From Isotricha intestinalis (taxonomy: Eukaryota > Ciliophora > Litostomatea > Vestibuliferida > Isotrichidae), in NCBI GenBank assembly GCA_023807065.1, contig JAJJLU010003608.1, positions 1 to 46,111 of the forward strand: a DNA stretch of 46,111 nt. The letters run 5' to 3'. Of the stretch, positions 1-9,855 are shown piece by piece. Each line of letters begins with the position of its first letter. Positions within the stretch are counted from its first letter, which is position 1. Below the pieces are notes generated by a model. That model worked only from the letters and a program-made list of their open reading frames with translations. It searched no databases and was not told the DNA's origin. The position numbers were made by a program, and so were the translations under genes.

Positions 1-68
1 TATCATGAATTTCAAGCTTGATTTTATTCTGGTAAAATGGAAATAATTTCTTCAATAATTTTTGTATT

Positions 69-1442
69 TTAATCATCAAATTCATGTAATGAACCAACTA
101 CAAAATGTGTATAATTCAATAATCTAAATAAAGAAATTTCAATTCCTTGATAATCATTATAAGATAATAATGGTAAAGAAGAAAAATTAATTATATGAAA
201 TGCTCTTAATAATTCTGTTTGGAAACCTTCATTTCTTTCAAAGGGAATAAAATTTATATTATTTTCCCAAAAATAATCAAAAAATTTTCTATTTTTTAAT
301 ATATTAACATCACTTATATAATCAGTATATTTATCAATATATTCATCCATTGCTTTAGATGAAACAATTTCAAATATTATTATTTTTAAATCTTCAATAT
401 CATTTGAATAATAATTAAATTTATTCATATATTCAATTTTAACACATTTTAAAAGTATAATATCATTATACATTTCATTAATTTTATTAAAATAAAATTT
501 ATGAGTATTTATTGATAGATTCATTTGATAAAAAAGTGAAATTAAATGAAATAAATTAATATTAAGTATTTTCACTTTTTTTGTTGTATTATTATAATTT
601 ATTGTCCCAGTTAATGCATCAAATTCAATTTTTAAATTATTTTTTCTTTCTATTAATGATTCTTGAATAGATGAATTTTGAAACTTTAAAATACAGTTTT
701 CGATATTATTTCTTTCAGTTAAAGAAATTAAAATAAAAAGAATTAAATTTTGTTCTTTTTCACTTAATTTAGATATTGATTTTAAAAGTTCAATATTGTT
801 TTCTATAAATAGAATTTTCATTGTTAAATATTCATTATTATCCTTTCTTTCAATAAAACTATTTATAATAAAATCTCTTATTAGAAAATACATTAAATTT
901 TCATTTTTTTTAAAAGTTATTGGCATATTCACTTCTAATTCCTTATTTATTACTGAAAAATATTTTTTGTTCCCTTTATTTTTAGATTCTAAAATCTTTA
1001 TTAATGATTCAAAATTATCATGAGTATTATAAGAAGATATTAAATCAAGCTCTTCTATATAAATTTTTTTATGATTTATATAAGTGAAATCTGAAGTTAA
1101 ATTTAACTCATAATAATGCTTTTCACTTAATCTTATTATTAAATTTTTTAATTCATTTGAATTTAATTTTAAATTGAATTCTTTATAAAGTTTAATAAAA
1201 TAGAAAATATATTCTTCTTCAACATCATCCAGTTCTATTATTTTTTTAATAATATTAAATTGTTTTAATTTGTCTTTTTCTTTTTTAAATTTATTTTCAA
1301 ATATTTCTTTTGCTTTCTTTTCCCTATATGTATATATTATATCTTCTATCTTTTTTGAATAAAATTGGACTTTTTTATTATTCGATATTCTATTCTGAGA
1401 TTTATTAAACTTTCTTTTTTTTTCTAAATACACTTTTTCCAT
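69..1442 (-). CDS. Unrecognised 457-residue protein, possibly C-terminally truncated
   Basis: I do not recognise this protein. It starts MEKVYLEKKRK with a strongly basic, probably coiled N-terminal 60 residues (many Lys/Glu). The rest looks like a helical, Ile/Leu/Asn-rich globular domain with no signal peptide or membrane segment. It ends GSLHEFDD at a TAA. Beyond that stop the same frame still reads like coding sequence for about 14 codons (NTKIIEEIISILPE) before another TAA, so the present C-terminus may be a recent nonsense truncation, or the gene may be starting to decay. The next gene upstream is a membrane protein on the same strand, 369 bp away. The ORF is long for DNA this AT-rich, so it is a real gene; its function is unknown. 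Confidence 0.75.
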   Translation of the reverse strand: MEKVYLEKKRKFNKSQNRISNNKKVQFYSKKIEDIIYTYREKKAKEIFENKFKKEKDKLKQFNIIKKIIELDDVEEEYIFYFIKLYKEFNLKLNSNELKNLIIRLSEKHYYELNLTSDFTYINHKKIYIEELDLISSYNTHDNFESLIKILESKNKGNKKYFSVINKELEVNMPITFKKNENLMYFLIRDFIINSFIERKDNNEYLTMKILFIENNIELLKSISKLSEKEQNLILFILISLTERNNIENCILKFQNSSIQESLIERKNNLKIEFDALTGTINYNNTTKKVKILNINLFHLISLFYQMNLSINTHKFYFNKINEMYNDIILLKCVKIEYMNKFNYYSNDIEDLKIIIFEIVSSKAMDEYIDKYTDYISDVNILKNRKFFDYFWENNINFIPFERNEGFQTELLRAFHIINFSSLPLLSYNDYQGIEISLFRLLNYTHFVVGSLHEFDD

Positions 1443-1811
1443 TTTTATTAAAGTATTAAATTAATAAACCAAATATAAGAATATTAATTAATAATATAAT
1501 TATTTTTGTTAATATAGAAATCAAACATATTTTCTAAAATTTAATTATATAAAATATCCTTTTTAACTTGTTTTATGTTGAATATTAATTTTATTTGAAT
1601 ATTTAGATGGAAAAATACTTTACTTTATATTCTTTAATTATTTCTACTTTCAACCCAAAAAAACATCTTTTTTAATTATTAATCTTTTGAATCAAAAATT
1701 TGTTTTTCTATATTATCAATATATGAAAAAATATAATAATATAGTGTTTAATAAAGTATAATGCAATTTATTTATATTACTTGATAAAATTAAAATTAAT
1801 TTATTAAATAT
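1443..1811. other. Intergenic spacer
   Basis: AT-rich spacer between two minus-strand genes. I see no ORF, RNA gene or repeat. It should hold the promoter of the downstream orphan gene and the 3' end of the membrane-protein gene. Confidence 0.5.
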
Positions 1812-3455
1812 TTATATATTATTAGGAGGTTTTTCATCGAAATTAATATTATTAGAAGGAATCACTCCATTTATATCTTCATTTTCATTAATGTATTTTT
1901 CTTCAATTTTTTCTTGAACTTCTTTATTAACATCTTTAATTCTTTCAAATCCATTCATATTATTTTCATTGTTAATTTGATTAGCAACAATTTCAACATT
2001 AGCACTACTATTATTTTTATTTATACCATTATTTTGATTGAAATTTCCACTTAAATTTTTATTAAAAAATTTTAAACAAATTTTTGCGAATTTTTCACTT
2101 AAAAGGAAAAAAGGATTATAAAAAACTAAGAAAATTGACCCTAATAAAATATAAAGATCTAAAGATGAAAAAATAGTAATATAATTATAAATTTTTTTTA
2201 AACCATAACTTGAAATTGGGCTCATATAATAAATTAAATAATAAAGTTTTGTATTATAATCATAAAGAAAATAACTATCATAAATCATAATAAATAAAGC
2301 TAATTCAATAAATATTCTTGATATAACATCATTAATAAACATTTTCTTATTATTTCCTCTTTTATTATTATCTTTAATTGAAAAAGAAATTAAACAACCG
2401 ATAATTAAAAAAATAAATAATCTTAAACAATTATTAATAACAATATTATATTTCAAATGAGCGAAAAATTCTAAATGATAAGAATAAAATTTAACTTTTT
2501 TTGTTAAACCAATATAACTTCTAGTAAATAATTGTTGATTATTATTATTAAATTGATAAAAAGGTAATTTATTGACAATATCACTAATTCCATTTTCATT
2601 ATATAAAGTACTTTTATTTTCATAATCAATTTCAAAATATCTATAATCTTCAATTCCATCTTCACATTTAAATTTTTCAATTTTATATAAAAAAGATTCC
2701 ATTTCATATCTGTTATCATTTAATATATTTCCACAAGGAATTAATTCAGAAATTTTTAATTGAACTAATATTTTACCATTAGATTTTTCATTTGTATAAT
2801 GAAGATAATAGTTATCATTTAATTTAATATTCTTATAAAAATATGTACTTGCAATATTAGGATTTTTATCAATAAAAATATGATTAATTGGACATAAAAT
2901 ATTTTGAGGTAAACATAATTTTAATTCATAATTAGAATCTAAATAACCACAATCTTTTAAATTTCCTTCACATGATTCATCAGAATATTGTAATAAATAA
3001 CTTAAATAATCTAAATTATTTTTTGATATTATTGGATTTAATTTTTTTCCTTTCCAAGCAGTATAGCTTTTAGGTGGAATTTTATTTATATTTTTACAAT
3101 TATATTTTAACATTGTTTTACTACATTTTTTTCTAAAAAAATGTTGAGAATATTTCTCATTTTGACTTAAGTTACAATCACATGATTTTATTATTCCTTC
3201 CCATTGACCAAGTCCTAATTGCTCGTTAATAAAATATGTTGTTGAATTTGTTTCTGATATTTCTTCAGGATTAAAATCTATTATTGGTCTCATTCTCCAA
3301 TTTGATATTAAATCTTTTGAGTAACCATTTGATAATTCTCTTGGTATTAAATAAAATATTATTACTAATGTTAATATCAATGATATTGATAAGGTTGTAT
3401 AATCATGAACCAAATAAATTTTTCTTATTTGATTTAGATTATTTGTATTTTCCAT
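1812..3455 (-). CDS. Cys-rich multi-pass membrane protein, ciliate-like
   Basis: The 547-residue protein has one hydrophobic segment near residues 20-40. A long Cys-rich region follows (about 60-340) that probably lies outside the cytosol. It contains SDESCEGNLKDCGY and, further on, LCLPQNILCPINHIFI; I remember similar CG...LCxP...CPIN patterns from uncharacterised ciliate membrane proteins. About four hydrophobic segments follow between residues 345 and 460 (LRLFIFLIIGCLISF, IFIELALFIMIYDSYF, LYYLIYYMSPISS, YILLGSIFLVFYNPFFLL). The tail is cytosolic, Asn/Glu-rich and hydrophilic. The Cys residues suggest a disulfide-bonded surface or luminal domain. The biochemical role is unknown; a receptor or sensor is possible but unsupported. 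The start is the first Met of the frame, just upstream of the first membrane segment. Confidence 0.8.
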   Translation of the reverse strand: MENTNNLNQIRKIYLVHDYTTLSISLILTLVIIFYLIPRELSNGYSKDLISNWRMRPIIDFNPEEISETNSTTYFINEQLGLGQWEGIIKSCDCNLSQNEKYSQHFFRKKCSKTMLKYNCKNINKIPPKSYTAWKGKKLNPIISKNNLDYLSYLLQYSDESCEGNLKDCGYLDSNYELKLCLPQNILCPINHIFIDKNPNIASTYFYKNIKLNDNYYLHYTNEKSNGKILVQLKISELIPCGNILNDNRYEMESFLYKIEKFKCEDGIEDYRYFEIDYENKSTLYNENGISDIVNKLPFYQFNNNNQQLFTRSYIGLTKKVKFYSYHLEFFAHLKYNIVINNCLRLFIFLIIGCLISFSIKDNNKRGNNKKMFINDVISRIFIELALFIMIYDSYFLYDYNTKLYYLIYYMSPISSYGLKKIYNYITIFSSLDLYILLGSIFLVFYNPFFLLSEKFAKICLKFFNKNLSGNFNQNNGINKNNSSANVEIVANQINNENNMNGFERIKDVNKEVQEKIEEKYINENEDINGVIPSNNINFDEKPPNNI

Positions 3456-4527
3456 TTTTTTTATTATTTAATTATATTTTATTTTGGTCATATAATATTT
3501 TTTGATTTTTTAAAATGAATAATAAAAAAGAAAATAATTATTTTATAATAATCAATATTAATTGATTTCTTTAATAAATAATTGCTTTATTTGCCATAAA
3601 AATTTTTAATATAATTAAATAGATTAATAATAATCATAAAATCATTTCATTAAAATTTCATATATTCTTTTTAATAATGGTAATCATGCCATATTTCATG
3701 ATGTTAAATTAATAATTTTAATCTCCAATAAACATCATATAAATAATTATGATTTTGAATTCTATTTTTTCCATTATTAAATTGAATCGAAAAAATCCCT
3801 ATTTTTATTGTTAATATCCAAGTTTAAAAATTATTAATAAAATTATTATTGTTATTATTATTATTATTCAAATAAATATTCCTTTTATTATTACTTTGAT
3901 TATAAATATTATGATTTATATTATAATTATAATTTCTGTCTTTATTATCAATATAAATAATTTTGTTGATTTATAAATTTATAATTTTTAATAATCAATA
4001 GGTTGAGGATAATAATTAGGTTCATATCAAGGGAAAATTTATTTAGTTCTATTTTCTAAAATCAATAAAAATATGATATGTAGGAAGATAATATTTTAAA
4101 AGGAATTATTTATGAAAGGAATCTAAAAAAATTTTATTTAAATATATTTGTTAAGATGTTTAATAAGTTTCTTTTGAAGATGGAGAATATTTTGTAAAAA
4201 TTTATTTATGCTAGAATTTTATCATATTTATTTTGAGGAATTATTTTTAAGGGTGTTATAAAATTTTCTCAACAAATTTTACTATAAATATAATTATCCA
4301 TTTTCTTTTTTATATAATGATAAATATTATCATTAGGTTTCATTTTTTTCTTTTTTTTTAGTTTGATTAATTAAAAAAAATTATATTTAAATAAAAAAGT
4401 TTTTTATTTGATGATTTAAGAATAAAAATTCTTATATCAATTATAAAAGGAATAATTTAAAAATAATATTTTAAAATCAAAGAAAAAATAACTAAAAAAT
4501 CCCTTTTAAACAATTAAAATATTATTT
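3456..4527. other. Spacer with a possible decayed coding fragment
   Basis: This 1.07 kb spacer has no intact gene. Short stretches on the plus strand around 4000-4330 translate into protein-like runs (for example FEDGEYFVKIYLC) broken every 10-25 codons by stops, as in a very old remnant. I cannot assign a family. A short ATT/TTA-type microsatellite lies at about 3836-3870. Confidence 0.35.
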
Positions 4528-5604
4528 TTAAAAATGATCATCATCTTCATCAAACTCTCCTTCTAAATCTTCAGGTTCTTCTCCTCTATTATTATAATCA
4601 TCAGGTTCTTGAATAACCATAACTTCATTTTGATCATGAATATTAATTTGTTCAATAGCTTTATTTTGTTCAATTAATCCTTTTAAATTCTTTTTAGAAA
4701 ATTCTTCTAATTTTTGGTATTTTTCTAATTTACTTTGTAAATAATCATGATTCCTAATTTTTTCAACATAAATTTTATAAATATTACTCAATTCATTTTC
4801 ATATTGATATAATTCACTTTGATGAGAAGGAGAAGCATGTTGAATGGATTCTAATCTTTTTTCACTTCTATTTAATTCTTCTTTTTTTATTTGTAATTCT
4901 TGACTAATTTCATTTTGAACTTTTTTTAATTCATTAACATGAGAATCTAATTGTTCTAAAGCTTTTTCTTGTCCAGTTAATATACTCATTATTTTTTTTT
5001 CTACTTCTTCATCTTTTGAATTATCATAATTTGAAGTTATTTTATCTAAATATTCATTTGCTTGATCTCTTGATTGTTTTAATCCTTTTTCTTTATCTAA
5101 TAAATCCAAAAGCTATTATATTATTATATATATTTATTTATTTTTAATTTTTATTCTTACATTTAATCCTAAATCTACTATTTCTTGAGATAATATTTTC
5201 ATTGTATTTAAATCATTCTTTTTACTTGTTATATCTAATTCTTGTCCTGTTTCATAATCATTTTGAAAAGTAACTGATTTTTTAGCATTATATAATATTA
5301 TTAATATTTTATTTAATTCTTGAACTGCGTGACCATCAGCAGCATATAATTTTTTTAAATTTAATTGTATTTTTAAATTATTATAAAAAAATGCACATGC
5401 TGATTTTATAAATTCTACTCTTGCTTTTTCATCTTCTATATTATCTGGAATATCTGCTTTTTTATCTAAACGAGTTGCTAACCAAAATATTATTTCTGCT
5501 ACTAATTTAAAGTTTGGAATACGGAAATTCTCCATTGATATTGTTCGAGGATATCCTAAACTACGCATCATTTCACAAAAATTTTGAAGCTCTCTATATG
5601 ACAT
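4528..5604 (-). CDS. CLUAP1: Clusterin-associated protein 1 / IFT38, two exons
   Basis: This is the IFT-B subunit IFT38 (CLUAP1, qilin, DYF-3), a component of the anterograde intraflagellar transport train needed for cilium assembly. Exon 1 (5604-5161, 148 residues) carries the N-terminal calponin-homology-like domain, beginning MSYRELQNFCEMMRSLGYPR with LVAEIIFWLATRLD, which is characteristic of the family. Exon 2 (5112-4528, 194 residues) is a Glu/Lys-rich coiled coil with an acidic tail, EFDEDDDHF. The two ORFs are joined by a 48-nt GT-AG intron in phase 0, giving 342 residues, somewhat shorter than animal CLUAP1 (about 410). Without splicing, exon 1 runs only 8 further codons to a stop. 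The gene is the clearest evidence that the organism makes cilia or flagella. Confidence 0.9.
5113..5160 (-). other. Spliceosomal intron (48 nt) in CLUAP1
   Basis: On the minus strand it begins GTAAGAATAAAA and ends AATATAATAG. Removing it joins ...DLGLN to LLDLLDKEKG in phase 0, which continues the CLUAP1 homology. It is A-rich on the coding strand, like the two introns of the casein kinase gene. Confidence 0.9.
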
Positions 5605-6555
5605 TTTTTTTTAATATATATTTATCTGTTTTGTAAAGGTTTTTCAATTTCGGTTTTTTTTAAATTTTTTTTTAATATTAATTTTAGAATTTAATTTTAT
5701 TTTTTATTTTCAAAAGATTTAATTTATAATATAATATATATGAATTTATCTTTCTTTATTTTCATTATTATCTAGAATAATATTTTATTTTTCTTCATAT
5801 TATCATTATTATTCTTCTTCTCATTATCCATATAATTATTATTAAATATTTTATTTTTTGTTTTTTTGATTCATTATAAATTAAAATATTTTGCGTATTA
5901 AATATAATTTGTTGTAAAAGGATTGTAATTTAATAATTAATTTTTTGGTTTATCATTTAAGTATTCATTTGATATCTCATTGGTATTCCCTTTGGATATA
6001 TTCCATTATTTGAATTTTATATTATTGTTAAGTATACTAATTTAAACAATTGTTTATTTCCTTTTGAATTATTAAATTCATTATTTTTTATTATTTTATT
6101 CATATTTTTATTCTTATTATTTTTATTATTGTATTTATTATTATATTGGTTTTTTCTAATTTATTGTAATAATAATTTATTAATTAATATTGTTTTTATT
6201 CTTATTGTTATTATTATCATATTTGTTATTAATTTTAATTTGGTTTCATTTTGTTTTTTCTTTAATTTCCTTTTTTTTAATTTTTCACTCAAATCTTCAT
6301 TATTTTTTTCAACACTTTCATTTTTCTTTTTTTACTTAATTTTTTTACAATATAATTCCTTATAATTATTATTAATCCTTATTATTATTAATTTTATTTT
6401 TATTTTCAACATGAATTTAAATAATTTCAATATCAGGAATATTTTGAAGTTGTGAAAATCCTTCTTTGATTCATTCTTTTTTGTTTTTTCATTCTATTCT
6501 CTTTCTATTAATTTTTATTAATTATAATTTTATTTGAGAGAAATAGTTAAATTTA
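5605..6555. other. T-rich divergent spacer
   Basis: This spacer lies between the divergently transcribed CLUAP1 and Rab-like genes and should contain both promoters. It is dominated by T-rich and ATT-type low-complexity sequence, with a hydrophobic chance ORF at 6129-6365. I see no supported gene. Confidence 0.5.
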
Positions 6556-7107
6556 ATGAGAGAATATGATATTTTTTTTTTAGGTGATGAAGACAGTGGA
6601 AAATCAAGTGTTTTTAATTATTATTCTAATGATAAAAATGATGATAATTTGATTGTAATTCGTAAGACTTCAAAAAAAAAAAAGATAGGAAAGCATAGTG
6701 AAACACAATTCAATTTTTATGATATATCACCTCAAGAGTGTAATAAAAAAATAGTAAAAGATCTATATCAAGATGTAGATGTATTTATCATATTTTTTAA
6801 TTCAGAAAAAACTTTTAAATCAATTGATTATTATATTGATATTATTTCAAAATATAAAAAAGGAATAATATTTATACTAAGGGTAATTAATAATGATAAT
6901 TATAATAATGAAATAAATTATGAAGAAAAAATTCAAGAAAAATATCAATATGCTCATTATTATGAATGTGTCACTAAAAATTTTGATAAAATTTTTGAGC
7001 AATTTATTACAGATTTAATGGATAAGAGAAATAATTCGATTTCTCTTATTCCTGAAAAACATAAAAAATCAAAAGAACCTAAAAATTCAAAAAAATCTTG
7101 TTGTTGA
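6556..7107 (+). CDS. Degenerate Rab/Ras-like small GTPase with Cys-Cys end
   Basis: This 183-residue protein keeps a clear P-loop, G10-DEDS-GKS17, after the first strand (YDIFFLG), and ends KKSCC, a dual-Cys geranylgeranylation signal typical of Rab proteins. The rest has diverged. The switch II motif DTAGQ is replaced by DISPQ (residues 56-60), losing the Gly and catalytic Gln. The guanine-specificity motif NKxD is not visible where it should be (ILRVINNDN, about 107-115). Nucleotide binding may survive through the P-loop, but normal GTP hydrolysis and guanine recognition are doubtful. It should be a peripheral membrane protein. The stop is TGA directly after the two Cys codons, which helps show that TGA is a true stop here. 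Confidence 0.8.
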   Translation: MREYDIFFLGDEDSGKSSVFNYYSNDKNDDNLIVIRKTSKKKKIGKHSETQFNFYDISPQECNKKIVKDLYQDVDVFIIFFNSEKTFKSIDYYIDIISKYKKGIIFILRVINNDNYNNEINYEEKIQEKYQYAHYYECVTKNFDKIFEQFITDLMDKRNNSISLIPEKHKKSKEPKNSKKSCC

Positions 7108-7225
7108 TTTTTATTTATTTTTTATTGTTTTTATTGATAATCAATATTAAATTAATAAAAAATTTAAAAAAGAATAAAATAATATTTTATTTTAAAAAAA
7201 ATTCATAATATTTTTTGTTAATAAA

Positions 7226-9047
7226 TTAATTCAAAGAATTTAAAATAGATTGAATAATAGAACATTTTCTAGTATCGTTCTTATTTTGGAAAAAAGAATA
7301 TGAAAGTTTAAATTGTTCACAAGCTTTTTGTTTTTCATTTAAATTAACAAAGCAAACACCAAGATTAAATCTTATTAAACCATTATCTTTATAATGTGGA
7401 ATAATATTTAAATAAATTTAAGAAGCATCATTAAATTGATTTAATTTAAAATAAGAATCTCCTCAAATTTTAAAAATATCTAAATAACTTTTTTGATTTG
7501 CATTAATATTTAATTCAAATTGGATTTTAATTAAATCATTATAATAATTAAATTCTTTAATTCCTTCTTCATAACTTCCTTCAGCATAAAATGAATAAAT
7601 ATAAGAAAAATAAATTCTATTATATATATCTTTAAAATATGTTAATACAAACATATCTTTTAAATTTCATTTGAAGTAACTGAATTATTCGTAAAATCAA
7701 TTATTTTTTGGATAATATTTTTAATTGTTTAATATTATTTTTAGAATTTGATTTAATAATATTATTTATTAATATTGATAATCTATTATATAAATATAAA
7801 TAACAAGTTCAAATAGAATCACTTTTTAAATTTTGATTATTAGAAATAATGTTATCATATTTATTTTCTTTGTTTTTATATAAACTATTTAGAGGAGAAT
7901 CATTTCCTTTTGTTAATATAAATAAATTATAATTTACATTATCCATTTCATTAATATTATCTCCTAAAAGTCTTTTATAATTTTAAAAATGTTGACTTTG
8001 ATCTTTAGATAAATTATCAAAGAACCACACATTTTTTTTAATAAAAGATTAAGAAATTCAAATTGAGGTAAATTTTTAATAGAATTTTTATTATTTGGCA
8101 TTAGAGAAAATTCTCTAAGAAAAGAAATATTTTTATCAATTTTATTACTAAATCTTTTAACTTGATCAAATTTTTCAATAAGAGAATTATAATAAACTAA
8201 TAAAGCACTAATATAAATAAATTGATTAATAATATTAGAATGACTTCTTCAATATAACATTTCTTTATGTAAAATAGTAATTAATTCTTCTAAAGTTTTA
8301 ATATAATTAGAACATTCATATCCAGTATTTTGATATTCATTTAATTTTATTCCTAAATTTATTGCTATATCTTTTTTTCACCTTTACATAATACAAATAA
8401 ACATTTAATATTTGAAATAATTTCTTTTTTATTCCCTTTAGAATCTGAATCTTCATAAGTTTTAATTAATAAAAGAAAATTTCTTATTTGAATATATTTA
8501 ATTAAATCACTTTGTTGTATTTTATTTTTTTTATTTGTTCATGAATATCTAAGTTAATTGAAGTTGAATAAGCAAAAGAAGAATCATAATCTTTTAATAA
8601 ATATAGTAAAACTCCAAAATAATAATTCATAAGTAAATATTCTTCTATATTTTTTTCAAGAGCACTTAAACTATTTAAAGATTGAAAGAAAACTTTTAAT
8701 TCTTGATTACTTTTAGTTCTATTTTTATTTTCAAATTCAATTAAATTAAAAAGATAATTTAAATACTTTTTGAGAAGCTCCAGAAACTTTTTCATAAATA
8801 TTATCTTTGAAATTTAAATGATAATAATTAGCTGCATTTTTATTATATTCTGCGTCAAAATAACATATTGTTAAAATCATATTATTTCTTGATTGAGGTG
8901 AAAATCTCGATAAATGTCCACTTTCTGCAAATACTGAAACAATCTATCAAAATCTTCTTTTTCTAATTTTTGACCTTTATAAAATTCCTTTGCTTTGTAA
9001 TTTATTATTAATGCGTTTTCTCCAAATTGTCTTATTGCACTATTCAC
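7226..9047 (-). pseudogene. Decayed TPR-like gene with frameshifts and stops
   Basis: Long protein-like stretches follow each other on the minus strand in changing frames. In order they read INYKAKEFYKGQKLEKEDFD, then AESGHLSRFSPQSRNNM, then LLMNYYFGVLLYLLKDYDSS, down to FNLGVCFVNLNEKQKACEQF near the end at 7226. The helical-pair pattern, especially the last part, looks like tetratricopeptide repeats. At least five one-base shifts are needed, some in A-runs (around 8520 and 8370), and in-frame stops lie at 7463-7465, 7809-7811 and 8249-8251 (TGA) and 7983-7985 (TAA). No start Met is found at the 5' end. I read it as a pseudogene; homopolymer sequencing errors could explain some of the shifts but not the stops. 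Confidence 0.7.
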
Positions 9048-9855
9048 AAAAATAATTTATTTATATATTTATTATTAAAAACTATTTTGTTATATTTTTA
9101 TTTTTGTTTTGATTTTATTTTTTTGTTTTTCTCTCAATTTTTTTGCTCATTTGGTGTTTTGTTTTCTTTGTTATTCTTTTAAAGTTGAATTATATATATA
9201 TTAGATTATCTTGTTATCTTTAATCAATATATTATTAAGTGGTATTATTAAAAATATTTGAAAAAAAAATTTATTTCATATTATTTAATTAACTAATTTT
9301 GAGTAAGGAAAAAAAATATTACTTCTTTAAATAATATTATAATTAAAAATTAATAATTAATAGAAATAAAAAATAATTAGAATTAGCCTCTTCATTATAA
9401 AAGAAATACACCTAACTTCCTCTTTAATATTATTAATATTTTTATCTAAATTAATTAATTGCTTTTATAAATCTATCATAATTATTTTTCAATTTTTTAA
9501 TTTTAATATTATTAACTTTCTTTATTTTTCCTATTTTACAATTATTTCTTTTTTTGTATATTTATCTTATGATTTCTTTTTTTTGTTTATAATTGTTTTT
9601 ATTTTTTATACTTTTAATTTATTCCTTTTCAAATAATCTGATTATTAAGTTTATACTACTTTTTAAATGACATAATAATTGATAAAAAAAATAATATATT
9701 ATATAATATCTCTTTATATTTCCTTTTTTTTTAATATCTTTTTTTAATATTAATTAAATCTGTTTTCATTTTTTTAATTTTTTTATTTATCATCATTATT
9801 TAAAAATTTTGAAAAAAAATATTATTAAAAGAAAAAAAACAATCAACTTTTAAAT
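9048..9855. other. Spacer upstream of the casein kinase gene
   Basis: This is 0.8 kb of low-complexity AT-rich sequence. I see no ORF or RNA gene. It should contain the promoter of the plus-strand kinase gene. Confidence 0.5.

Noticed and set aside
6129..6365. Hydrophobic 78-residue ORF on the plus strand
   Set aside because: Phe/Leu/Ile-rich low-complexity translation of T-rich spacer; no start context or domain.
7463..8795. ORFs 7463-7654 and 8502-8795 as two small genes
   Set aside because: Both are single-frame pieces of one decayed TPR-like gene; flanking frames continue the same kind of protein.
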